From contig NZ_AAXW01000005.1 of NCBI RefSeq assembly GCF_000169335.1, positions 141,082 to 205,081 on the forward strand: a stretch of DNA of 64,000 nt, given 5' to 3'. The notes beneath the pieces are model-generated. The model was not told where the DNA came from. It did no database searches and was given only the letters and a program-made list of their open reading frames with translations. Source of the stretch: Crocosphaera chwakensis CCY0110. Lineage in GTDB: Bacteria > Cyanobacteriota > Cyanobacteriia > Cyanobacteriales > Microcystaceae. The position numbers and the translations under genes were made by a program. Shown here in pieces: positions 1-7,759 of this stretch. Positions within the stretch are counted from its first letter, which is position 1. Every line of letters starts with the position of its first letter.

Positions 1-531
1 AACTAAAGCTAAGGTATCGATACAATCAATATTAAGTTTGTGTTGATTAATGATACTATCATAAGCCCTTTGTACCACAGGAAAAGCAGCCCGAAGTAAC
101 ATTAAAATAGCTATCAATCTTAAACCAGGTAGTTTTATCTTTAGGGAAGTTAAGGAGAAAAGTGTCGCTAAACCTGGATAGGTTAAGCTTGACCATTCCT
201 CTAGCTTTTTACTGTTATTATTATCTTCTTTTTGGTAAAAACTCTTGGCAGTTTCTGCGTGGTTAATACTCAAGAGAATCTGATGATTAATATTGAAGTT
301 TTTATTTTTTTTATAATGAATAATAACAGAAGCTGACCAACAATTTAAACGGACTTTTGTGATTCCCTCTACTGTGATCAAATGTTCCTTAAGAAGCATA
401 GCAAAGGATTGATCGTAACTGATACGATGCACGCGAATCCTTACCCTTCCAGGAACTTGATGAATTATCAAAGGTAGAAATTCGATTTTATTTCTCAACC
501 TCGTATTTCCGAGGGATTTACTCATTATCAT
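1..531 (-). CDS. P-type metal/cation ATPase, N-terminal part (cut by window edge)
   Basis: The minus strand is open from an ATG at 531 (a second ATG at 525) to the window edge, 177 codons. An HMA_2-like domain covers about residues 20-80; its motif HQVPGRVRIRV (24-34) and the following WSASVIIHY strand are seen. There is no CxxC metal-binding pair, as is usual for this subfamily. A hydrophobic segment follows (about 136-153). The last residues, NIDCIDTLALV, resemble the start of the transmembrane core of cyanobacterial P1B-type ATPases, so the catalytic DKTGT part should lie beyond base 1. The upstream gene ends 28 nt before this start and carries the same kind of domain, so the two are probably co-transcribed. 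The transported ion cannot be told from this fragment. Confidence 0.7.
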   Translation of the reverse strand, partial: MIMSKSLGNTRLRNKIEFLPLIIHQVPGRVRIRVHRISYDQSFAMLLKEHLITVEGITKVRLNCWSASVIIHYKKNKNFNINHQILLSINHAETAKSFYQKEDNNNSKKLEEWSSLTYPGLATLFSLTSLKIKLPGLRLIAILMLLRAAFPVVQRAYDSIINQHKLNIDCIDTLALV

Positions 532-542
532 TTTATTCTTTT

Positions 543-559
543 AATGATTGATAATCATT
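543..559. promoter_or_regulatory. Perfect 7-bp inverted repeat between the two HMA-domain genes
   Basis: AATGATT-gat-AATCATT lies in the 28-nt gap. It resembles half of a Fur-type GATAATNATTATC box but is not a full match, and there is no T-run that would make it a terminator. A metal-regulator site or a weak mRNA hairpin are both possible. Confidence 0.25.
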
Positions 560-1138
560 CTAAATCATGCTGGTACCAGTTTCAGTTTGTTTAGCTTGAT
601 TCAAAATACTAAGTAATCGTAAACCAAGCTCCATATCAGATACACCTTGACCATCATAATTGATGATAACCGATGCAGCAGAACGATTTACACGAACTTT
701 AATAACAGAATCATCGTCATTTAATAATTGTTGGAGTCGTCTGGCAAAGTCTGCATCTTCTCCAAGTTGAGGAACTTTAATACGAATTCTTCCAGGAACA
801 GAATGAACGATTTGATATTCACTTTCAGATTCATCAGTTGAGTTCATTCTACCGTTTGTTACTTCGGTTCTTTGTGTTGTTAAGTTTTGACTTTTAATAG
901 TCGTAAAAACGTGTCGACATAAACTTGCAACCGCTAAATTTACCAGTAACGCATTAGCTCCACGGAGTTGAAATCGACTGGTAACAAAGACACCAATCAG
1001 AACAGGAACAATCATCTCAATTTCGTTATGTTGTCTTAAATAATTAAGTAATTGTTCCTCGGTTGCTCCAATTTGTTCACCGATGGTTTGATTATGGTCT
1101 TGTTCGTTAGTTACTGCACCTAAAGCATTATCTATCAT
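560..1138 (-). CDS. Membrane-associated HMA_2-domain protein
   Basis: This 192-residue protein has an N-terminal hydrophilic part, a hydrophobic hairpin (about residues 40-76) and a C-terminal HMA_2-type domain (about 108-185) with the motif SVPGRIRIKVP. The domain lacks CxxC, so metal binding by that motif is not supported. An ATG at 1138 is chosen because AGGAG sits 7 nt upstream; an in-frame TTG at 1156 is possible but has no such signal. Small proteins of this type commonly precede P-type ATPase genes in cyanobacteria and are thought to assist them. The next gene downstream is such an ATPase, with a matching N-terminal domain. The biochemical role is not established. Confidence 0.75.
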   Translation of the reverse strand: MIDNALGAVTNEQDHNQTIGEQIGATEEQLLNYLRQHNEIEMIVPVLIGVFVTSRFQLRGANALLVNLAVASLCRHVFTTIKSQNLTTQRTEVTNGRMNSTDESESEYQIVHSVPGRIRIKVPQLGEDADFARRLQQLLNDDDSVIKVRVNRSAASVIINYDGQGVSDMELGLRLLSILNQAKQTETGTSMI

Positions 1139-1736
1139 GAGCGTTTCTCCTATCAATTCACTGAATCATAACCGTTATTAGTTGAGATAATCTAATCTTT
1201 GCTCTATCCTTATTCTTAAAGCAATAAACAATAGGGCTTTCTACTCTAATGATAAAGGATTATTTAACCCACTTTATTCCTTATGCTTGCTCTTCACTGA
1301 TATCACTCCTGAAAAAGTCTTGATTTTACTGGTTTTCACTTCTCTACTGATCATAAACAGTTGAGAAAATCTTGTCTTTACTCCTTGCTATTAACTGAGA
1401 AGTTAATAAAAATTCTTCTCAATAGTATTTTACAACGACTGTTAAGAATCGAGAAGAGATGAAGCCTATTCTTTACCATCTCTTAACTTTATGTTGATAC
1501 TACACCACTGTTAAGCTCATAATCTGAGTATTATCAACGTGAAATCAGTATAAATTCTAGTTTTATCCATACCCCACCCCCTACATCCTATTTTCTTTCA
1601 TATTAGTTTCCATAAGTTATTCAAGCAATTATTTCTTAAAATTTTGTTAGTAAATATGGGTCAACTCTGAAAGCTGCATTAGAGTGAACAGAACTAAGAA
1701 GAATTCGGTAAAAAATCGTTACTTTTTATACCAAAA
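1139..1736. other. Divergent intergenic region with imperfect direct repeats
   Basis: About 600 bases separate the HMA operon from the plus-strand DUF1400 gene, with no convincing ORF. It holds two 24-base direct repeats (1181-1204 and 1360-1383) and a small hairpin GAGAAG...CTTCTC at 1398-1421. Promoters for both directions must lie here, but none matches consensus clearly. Confidence 0.5.
1181..1383. repeat. Pair of imperfect 24-bp direct repeats
   Basis: GTTGAGATAATCTAATCTTT plus GCTC at 1181-1204 and GTTGAGAAAATCTTGTCTTT plus ACTC at 1360-1383 match at 20 of 24 positions. Similar CTGA(A)TCATAA sequence precedes both. They lie upstream of the HMA operon and could be regulator sites or a decayed duplication. 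Confidence 0.45.
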
Positions 1737-2237
1737 ATGAAGCGTTTAACTCATATTTGCTTAGGGATTTCTTTATTTTTAATTCCCTTAATTCCACGAT
1801 CCGTTTTAAGTGCAGAAACTCTCTATTTTATTTATGGACCGTTAAAATTACCTTTATCGGTTGATTCTCTAGAAATTTATGCAGAGGAAGGCAGAATTAC
1901 CAAAGAATTTGCTTTTTTTGCCAGTCAGTTTGACGAACAAAGCTTATTAGAATTACGAGAGACTTTACAAAAACGCCATACAATAGACGGGGTAAGATTT
2001 TCTCGGTTATTACGAACTCCATTGATGGAAGACTTATTAAAAAGTATGGGAGAAATCTTTAGTACCCATCCCCAGTCTAATGGGTTTTATGCCATTCGTG
2101 GGGCTTTAATTTCAGCAGCGATTCATCAAGAAGAAGAAGGATGGACTGCTATTGATATTATGCGACATTTTCCCACGGAAGGCATTTCAATTGATACCAA
2201 ACTTGCCACAACAATGTTAAAAGATAGTAATTTTTAA
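1737..2237 (+). CDS. Secreted DUF1400-domain protein
   Basis: The 166-residue protein has a signal peptide (positive start, hydrophobic core to about residue 20, likely cleavage before AETLYF). The rest matches the DUF1400 pattern: a YGPLKLPLSVDSLEIYAEEG-like start, then a helical region ending in a FPTEGISID stretch. In cyanobacteria DUF1400 usually forms the N-terminal part of a larger alpha/beta hydrolase. Here it stands alone with no hydrolase Ser-His-Asp part. It ends 11 nt before the carotenoid oxygenase gene, so the two are probably one operon. No activity can be assigned. Confidence 0.75.
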   Translation: MKRLTHICLGISLFLIPLIPRSVLSAETLYFIYGPLKLPLSVDSLEIYAEEGRITKEFAFFASQFDEQSLLELRETLQKRHTIDGVRFSRLLRTPLMEDLLKSMGEIFSTHPQSNGFYAIRGALISAAIHQEEEGWTAIDIMRHFPTEGISIDTKLATTMLKDSNF

Positions 2238-2248
2238 AAGCATTTATT

Positions 2249-3706
2249 ATGAAAAGAAGACAATTTTTAATTCAATCTTCCCTCGCAGCCATGACTGCGA
2301 TCGCTTATCATCAATTACCCAGTCAATCTAGTCCTATTTATAAACAACACACATCCTATAAAAGTTGGAAAAGTGATCATATTTTTTTGCGAGGAATCAA
2401 TGCACCTGTCTTTGAAGAAGTTGATATTAAAAATTTAAAAGTATCGGGTGATATTCCCAAGGAATTAAAGGGAATGTATGTCAGAAATGGTCCGAACCCT
2501 ATGTTTAAACCAGAATCCTATAGTTATCCTATTGAGGGAGATGGGATGTTACACGGGATTTATTTTAATAACGGAGAAGTTAGTTATAAAAATCGTTGGA
2601 TTCAAACTCGTGGACTCACTTATGAAATGTTTGAAGGAAAACAATTAAACGAATTAAAGTTTAAAAATTATGCTAATACTAATATTATTGCTCACGGAGA
2701 TAAGCTATTAGCCTTGTATGAAACTGGTTTACCTTATGAAGTTAATAAAGATTTAGAAACCATAGGAGAATGGGATTTTAATCATCAATTAGAACAAGCC
2801 ATGACGGCACATCCTAAAATCGATCCTCATACGGGAGAGTTGCATTTTTATCGGTATTCTTTCTTCAATACCCCTTATTTACATTATTATGTTGCCGATA
2901 GTAATAATAAGATTGTTCGAGAAATGCCTATTGAGATTCCTCAACCAACGATGATTCATGATATGGCAATGACTGAAAATTACGTCATCTTTTTTAACTG
3001 TCCTTTAGTGTTTAATATGACAGAGGCAAAAAACAATAATATTCCTTTTGTTTGGCAAGAAGAAGAAGGGAGTACCATTATTTTAGTAGATCGCCATAAT
3101 ATTGATAAACAACCTATTTATTTAAAAACCGAGGCTTTTTGGACTTGGCATTTTATGAATAGTTTTGAAACGGATCATCAATTATTGATAGATTTTGTAG
3201 CTTACCCTAAAATACAATCAGAAAATGACTGGGAAACCATGTTAACTCATAAGTCTAATTTACGACGAGTAACCATTGATTTAGAGACACATAACATGGA
3301 CTTTCAAGATTTAGATGATCGTTTTGTAGAATTACCTATTATTAATCAAAATTATGCAGCAAGAGCATATCAATTTGGGTATGCTTCCTACTACGATACA
3401 AAATTGTCGTCTCAGAAAAAAATTCCCAATCTATCGCCATCTTTAGTTCAGTATGATGTCGTTAATCAAAGCCATAAAGTCCATCATTATAAACCTGGAT
3501 GTTATGGCGGTGAAGCTGCGTTTATTCCCAGTTCTCATGGTCAATCTGAATTAGATGGCTATGTGGTTACTTTCGTCTATAATGAGAATACGAATACCAG
3601 TGATTTTGTGATCATTGATCCGAAAAACTTTGAAGCTGAGCCCATCGCAACCATTCATTTACCGGTTCGTGTTCCTGGTGGTTTTCATGGTAATTGGATC
3701 GCATGA
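2249..3706 (+). CDS. Carotenoid/apocarotenoid cleavage oxygenase (RPE65/CCD family)
   Basis: This 485-residue protein has the family's four iron-binding histidines, by alignment to known motifs: H188 (TAHPKID), H237 (MIHDMAM), H301 (WHFMNSF) and H480 (GFHGNWIA). The motif YVRNGPNP near residue 77 is also typical. Such enzymes use non-haem Fe(II) and O2 to cut a polyene double bond; cyanobacterial relatives act on apocarotenals and give retinal-type products. An N-terminal twin-arginine-like segment (KRRQFLIQSS, then a hydrophobic stretch) suggests export or membrane attachment, which is less common in the family. It follows the DUF1400 gene by 11 nt. Substrate and cleavage position are not determinable from sequence. 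Confidence 0.93.
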   Translation: MKRRQFLIQSSLAAMTAIAYHQLPSQSSPIYKQHTSYKSWKSDHIFLRGINAPVFEEVDIKNLKVSGDIPKELKGMYVRNGPNPMFKPESYSYPIEGDGMLHGIYFNNGEVSYKNRWIQTRGLTYEMFEGKQLNELKFKNYANTNIIAHGDKLLALYETGLPYEVNKDLETIGEWDFNHQLEQAMTAHPKIDPHTGELHFYRYSFFNTPYLHYYVADSNNKIVREMPIEIPQPTMIHDMAMTENYVIFFNCPLVFNMTEAKNNNIPFVWQEEEGSTIILVDRHNIDKQPIYLKTEAFWTWHFMNSFETDHQLLIDFVAYPKIQSENDWETMLTHKSNLRRVTIDLETHNMDFQDLDDRFVELPIINQNYAARAYQFGYASYYDTKLSSQKKIPNLSPSLVQYDVVNQSHKVHHYKPGCYGGEAAFIPSSHGQSELDGYVVTFVYNENTNTSDFVIIDPKNFEAEPIATIHLPVRVPGGFHGNWIA

Positions 3707-3709
3707 TAA

Positions 3710-4729
3710 TTATTCGTTATTAATTAATAGCTTCTCTAACCCTTGAAACGTTATGCCATAGGTAACAGTGGGTTGTTCATAACCCTTAAGATTAACAGTG
3801 TACTGAGAAAATAACGTATCAATGTCTTTCAACTCTACTGAATAGAGATAGGTTTCTTCTCCAATGGCAACATCTAACCCTAACTCCTTCGTCGCTGACT
3901 CTAAGCGAAAGGCTGCATTAACCGTGTCTCCAATAGCAGTATAATCAGGATGGTCTCCACTGCCTGTGTTACCAACCATTGAATAACCAGTATTAATACC
4001 AGCACCAATCTTTAATTCAAAGGGAACCGGATATTCTTGACTTAGCTGTTTAGTCATTTGATTAAGATCACGAACCGCTTGAAATATTTTCATCACATCA
4101 GCTTTGGTGACTTCATTTTCTCCATGAAACCAAATGGCCATCACCGCATCACCAATATATTTGTCTACCCAACTCCCTGCGTTACGAATGATTTCCCCTG
4201 CTTGGCGAAACCAGTTACCAATTAAAGAAGATAGTATTTCTTCGTCTAATTGTCGTGTTAAGGCCGTAAAGTTCCTCATATCCACAACTATCACAGAGGT
4301 CAAGCGACGTTCATGCAAAACCATCGTATCGTGGTCAGCAAACTCTGGAGGCGTGATATCATTATGGTGACGGGTAGGCCCGTAAAAACCCACATCAGTC
4401 TTGCCAAAAGTCACTTTATCTCCACTTTTCAGGGTAACAGGAATACTCACGCGACGCTCATTAACAAAGGTTCCGTTACGACTCCCTAGATCAATTAATA
4501 AAAACTCTCCTGTTTCAGTGGATTGCAAAATAGCGTGATTACGAGAAATACAATGATCTCCGATGGCAAAATCGTTGTCTATTCCTCGTCCAATCGTCCA
4601 ATAACTCTTGCCCACTAAAGGAAAGTGGCGTTTACCTTTAGCAGTATCTAGCAACAGATGGGGAGTCTTGGCGAGATTATCCACAGATGTTTGACAGGGT
4701 GGCAATACGAGAACAATTAATAAGGACAA
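3710..4729 (-). CDS. FHA-domain class III adenylate cyclase
   Basis: An FHA domain (about residues 35-118; GRGIDND, SRNH, GSRNGTFVN) is followed by a class III nucleotide cyclase domain (about 143-310). Metal-binding aspartates are D150 (VVDMRNF) and D194 (YIGDAVM); the purine-selecting pair is K190 and T264, and the transition-state pair is N271/R275. Lys/Thr is the pair found in bicarbonate-responsive cyanobacterial adenylate cyclases. The 339-residue FHA-cyclase layout matches Synechocystis Cya1 as I remember it. There is no in-frame ATG near the 5' end: the frame opens just after a stop with TTG at 4729, and GTG at 4684 is the other plausible start. It lies 21 nt after the DUF3120 gene. 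Confidence 0.88.
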   Translation of the reverse strand: MSLLIVLVLPPCQTSVDNLAKTPHLLLDTAKGKRHFPLVGKSYWTIGRGIDNDFAIGDHCISRNHAILQSTETGEFLLIDLGSRNGTFVNERRVSIPVTLKSGDKVTFGKTDVGFYGPTRHHNDITPPEFADHDTMVLHERRLTSVIVVDMRNFTALTRQLDEEILSSLIGNWFRQAGEIIRNAGSWVDKYIGDAVMAIWFHGENEVTKADVMKIFQAVRDLNQMTKQLSQEYPVPFELKIGAGINTGYSMVGNTGSGDHPDYTAIGDTVNAAFRLESATKELGLDVAIGEETYLYSVELKDIDTLFSQYTVNLKGYEQPTVTYGITFQGLEKLLINNE

Positions 4730-4750
4730 AGCCTATTACATTGTACCGAG

Positions 4751-5473
4751 TTACGCAAAAGAAGCAGCAACCCAAAATAAACTATCTACTAAGATTGTAC
4801 TTAATACTGCACCCGCTAAAGCCCACCAATGGTGATCTGATTTTTGCATTGCCCATAAACCTATTCCTAAGAGTCCATTGGCCAAGACTATAGCCCAACT
4901 GGTTCCCCAAGGGGTTTGCACTTGTTCTAAGGCAGATTGGAAAATTGGGGTAGCTAAGCTAGGATCAACTTGCATCAGTTGTCGCCAATGGGGAATCAGT
5001 CCCGTAACATAAAAATACGCATCGGTAATAGCTGTCCCTAACAGTGAACCCACATAAAAGAAATTACCCACTTGTCCCCATCTTCGCCAAAGACACCACA
5101 AAGCAACGGGAACACCGATAGATTCAACAGGAAGATGGATTAGGGGTTCCCAACGAAACCAACCCCAATAGATTGCACCAGCTAACCAACTCCAACTAAA
5201 CCCAAATAATAAATCTCCCCATAAATGAGTTTTAGGTTGCTTCATAAGGTAAAACGCTAACCATAACCATCCCCCTGTCATTATCACGCTAATTTCAGGG
5301 CAGAAACGCACCAGGGGGGCTTCTATAAACACGGGAACAGACACCAAAAAGCCCGCGGCCAAGAATGTCAGCCAATTTTTGACCATTGGGCGACTGAAAA
5401 ACGGTTGACCCGCAGATGAGTGATCTGAAGGTGTTAAAGAATGAGTGGTCACGGTGGATGGGGTAAAAATCAA
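4751..5473 (-). CDS. DUF3120 multi-pass membrane protein
   Basis: This 240-residue protein has about six hydrophobic segments and is rich in tryptophan (WLWLAFYL, WSWLAGAIYWGWFRWEP). It matches the cyanobacterial DUF3120 family in length and character. Function is unknown. The 21-nt gap to the downstream adenylate cyclase suggests co-transcription, but a functional link is only a guess. The first ~30 residues are polar and poorly conserved-looking; the start may be the internal Met at about residue 30. Confidence 0.75.
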   Translation of the reverse strand: MIFTPSTVTTHSLTPSDHSSAGQPFFSRPMVKNWLTFLAAGFLVSVPVFIEAPLVRFCPEISVIMTGGWLWLAFYLMKQPKTHLWGDLLFGFSWSWLAGAIYWGWFRWEPLIHLPVESIGVPVALWCLWRRWGQVGNFFYVGSLLGTAITDAYFYVTGLIPHWRQLMQVDPSLATPIFQSALEQVQTPWGTSWAIVLANGLLGIGLWAMQKSDHHWWALAGAVLSTILVDSLFWVAASFA

Positions 5474-5756
5474 CGTTTGTTAACCTTTATATATATTATG
5501 AGTTTTTCTTTACTTTACTTAACTTATCGTAAAACTTCTTCTTAGGGTATATCCCCTAGGGGGGCATACGATTTTATAGTAACGAAATTCTCTAGATCCG
5601 TCAATGCGTAGGGGTTGAACCGTGTTATGACTCTATTACAGTGTCATACCCTTAGCACACCGTTAAGCTCTGACAAAAATTTATAAGGTTAGAATATTAT
5701 TAAGTTTCGGAGCATACTTATTTTAAATACAAAAATTATGAAATAAAAATAATAAT

Positions 5757-6347
5757 ATGACCACACAATTAAATTTAGAAACTAACTCGACAGGTGAACA
5801 AATTATTGTTTTTCCAGGGTGCTATAATTGGCAACAATTTAAAACAATACAATCTATTATTAATGAACAATCAACAGCGAAAATAAGTTATTTAGATGGA
5901 CAAATTGACCTGATGACAACAGGAGAAGAATATGAAAGAATTAAAACCATCCTAGGATTTTTAATTGAACTCTATTTATGTGAAAAAGATATTGACTATC
6001 TTCCTGTCGGGAGTGCAACTCGTGAAGCAGAAATAAAAGGAGCATCTTTTCAACCTCATGAATCTTATTATCTTGATAAGACAAGAGAAAATCCTGATTT
6101 AGCGATAGAAGTTATATTTACCAGTGGAGGAATTAATAAGTTAGAAAAATATAAACGCTTTGAGGTTACTGAAGTTTGGTTTTGGCAAAATAATCAGTTA
6201 TCAATTTACTATTTACATCATGGAGAATATGAGCAGGTTAATAATAGTGTTTTATTACCTGAATTAGATATTGATTTATTGATAAAATGTGTTAATTTAC
6301 CTTCTAGACCACAAGCTAAAAAGATGTTTATGGAAGGGATAGAATAA
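5757..6347 (+). CDS. Uma2-family (DUF820) putative PD-(D/E)XK endonuclease
   Basis: The 196-residue protein shows the Uma2 layout: an N-terminal YLDGQIDLM strand, helices with EEYERIKTILGFLIE, then NPDLAIEVIFTSGGINKLEKY, which carries the PD...E-x-V core and the conserved SGGI...K-Y segment. Uma2 proteins are abundant in cyanobacteria, often in many copies; nuclease activity is predicted from fold and the cellular role is unknown. The gene is intact, unlike the Uma2 remnant at 33940-34137. It is convergent with an Rpn-family remnant. Confidence 0.82.
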   Translation: MTTQLNLETNSTGEQIIVFPGCYNWQQFKTIQSIINEQSTAKISYLDGQIDLMTTGEEYERIKTILGFLIELYLCEKDIDYLPVGSATREAEIKGASFQPHESYYLDKTRENPDLAIEVIFTSGGINKLEKYKRFEVTEVWFWQNNQLSIYYLHHGEYEQVNNSVLLPELDIDLLIKCVNLPSRPQAKKMFMEGIE

Positions 6348-6358
6348 TTTTAAACTAT

Positions 6359-6592
6359 TTAAGATGAAACTAACTTTCTGATTAATTCTACATCCAATTG
6401 TAATAAACTAGCTGTTTTTTCAATAGTAAACCCTTGTTTAATTAAAGTAGGAACTAACTCTAATTTTGCCTCAAGTTTACCTTCCATTTTACCTTCATCA
6501 TGGGCTTCTTGATAAAAGCGTGTTTGTTTTAAATCATTTAATCCTAACATTTCGTCGATTTCCTCCCGACTTTTTTCTAGGTATAATTCAAT
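6359..6592 (-). pseudogene. C-terminal remnant of an Rpn-family nuclease/transposase-like gene
   Basis: The frame is open from 6592, just after a TAG at 6593-6595, to a stop at 6359. It encodes LEKSREEIDEMLGLNDLKQT and then RFYQEAHDEGKMEGKLEAKL, ending in a small helix-turn-helix-like tail. This is the standard C-terminus of Rpn/PD-(D/E)XK transposase-like proteins, which are normally around 250-300 residues. The nuclease part is missing, so this is a 5'-truncated fragment. An internal ATG at 6550 could in principle start a 63-residue peptide. Confidence 0.72.
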
Positions 6593-6655
6593 CTAATAAA
6601 GATTTCTAAGTTAGAAACTTGTTGATACAAGCATTAATATAGATTTTTATATAAT

Positions 6656-7684
6656 TTAAAAGTCAAGGTTTAATTCATAAAAATCAAGCATTTTTTGAAA
6701 AAAATCTAAAATTATATTTTCATAATTGTTTTGCATTATTTCATAGCCTCCAAATCGATAAACTTCATAGCCTAGGAATTTTAATCGTCTATCTTCCATT
6801 ATCATTTCTGAGTAACGCTTAGTATCTGCTAACCCTTTATCATCTGAATAATGCTGTTTACCATCAATTTCAATAACAATTCTTTTTGATTTTGGCAATA
6901 ATAACAAAAAATCCATACGCTGTCTTTTCAGTCTTTGTTTTTTATTCATTCGTTTTAACTCTTTGATAGTATAAGGATCATAATGTAAATAGACTTGTGG
7001 TAACAAGGCTGGAGAATTGTTACCTAAACGAGTACATACTTTAGTGTAATATGTATCAAATAATCTTATCTCAGCTTCATTATCTTTAAATGATTCTTTA
7101 AGCCTTTTGTAAAGGTGATCTCCCGCTTCTGAATTTGACCAACTGATAATCTTTTGATCTTTTTTCCACCATTCAATTAATTCTATCCATAAAAGTCCAT
7201 GAGAATGAATAGGTTGATCATATACCAAACAGTATTCTTGATTTTTGATCATCTCAATATCATTATTAAGGGAGTCTGAAAAAATAATTTCTGGTTTTAA
7301 ATAATTAGAAGCAAAAATAATATTTTTAACATCTGTGTGACTACTTTTATTAGTTAAATATATTGTATATCCATTACTATCAACTTCTAATCCGCATTTA
7401 TTACATAAAGCACGTAAATAATCTTTTGTTTCATTAGATACATTATAACTGCTAGTTCTTAAAACATATTCTATAACTTTCAAAAATTTTTCAATATCGT
7501 CTTGTTTATTCCAATCAATTTTATTGTAATAACCGTCTACTTGATCTCGACGAGTGATACATTGAGGGTCTAATTTTTTAAATCCAGCCTCAGTAAACCA
7601 TTCATCGATTTGCTTAATATAATAAAATACACAAAATTCTCTAAATTCAATTTTGAAATTTTCCAAATAAGGATTAAAATTCAT
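6656..7684 (-). CDS. Unknown protein with C-terminal DUF559/Vsr-like PD-(D/E)XK nuclease fold
   Basis: This 342-residue protein is not one I can name. The C-terminal 90 residues look like a DUF559/Vsr-type nuclease: RQRMDFLLLLP (D258), then IVIEIDGKQHYSDDKGLADT (E272, D274, K276), RRLKFLGYEVYRFGG and a final helix. The N-terminal ~110 residues are helical with RRDQVDGYY and DIEKFLKVIEYVL, which recalls helical N-terminal domains of abortive-infection (AbiJ-like) proteins. That likeness is from memory and is weak. Base composition is AT-rich and the gene sits among accessory fragments. A role in phage defence is possible but unproven. Confidence 0.6.
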   Translation of the reverse strand: MNFNPYLENFKIEFREFCVFYYIKQIDEWFTEAGFKKLDPQCITRRDQVDGYYNKIDWNKQDDIEKFLKVIEYVLRTSSYNVSNETKDYLRALCNKCGLEVDSNGYTIYLTNKSSHTDVKNIIFASNYLKPEIIFSDSLNNDIEMIKNQEYCLVYDQPIHSHGLLWIELIEWWKKDQKIISWSNSEAGDHLYKRLKESFKDNEAEIRLFDTYYTKVCTRLGNNSPALLPQVYLHYDPYTIKELKRMNKKQRLKRQRMDFLLLLPKSKRIVIEIDGKQHYSDDKGLADTKRYSEMIMEDRRLKFLGYEVYRFGGYEIMQNNYENIILDFFQKMLDFYELNLDF

Positions 7685-7735
7685 CAGTTTTCTAATTCAT
7701 AAAATGACTCAGCATGATCAATATTATATAAAAAA

Positions 7736-7752
7736 GGTGGGCATTACCCACC
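7736..7752. repeat. Short palindromic intergenic repeat, copy 1
   Basis: GGTGGG-catta-CCCACC, followed by CTACAAG, lies just downstream of the clpB stop. A relative is at 34409-34425 (GGTAGG-taatg-CCTACC). It could act as a terminator stem but lacks a strong T-run on either strand. Confidence 0.5.
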
Positions 7753-7759
7753 CTACAAG

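Noticed and set aside
5553..5562. Palindrome CCCCTAGGGG
   Set aside because: Isolated 10-bp palindrome without T-run or second copy in the window.
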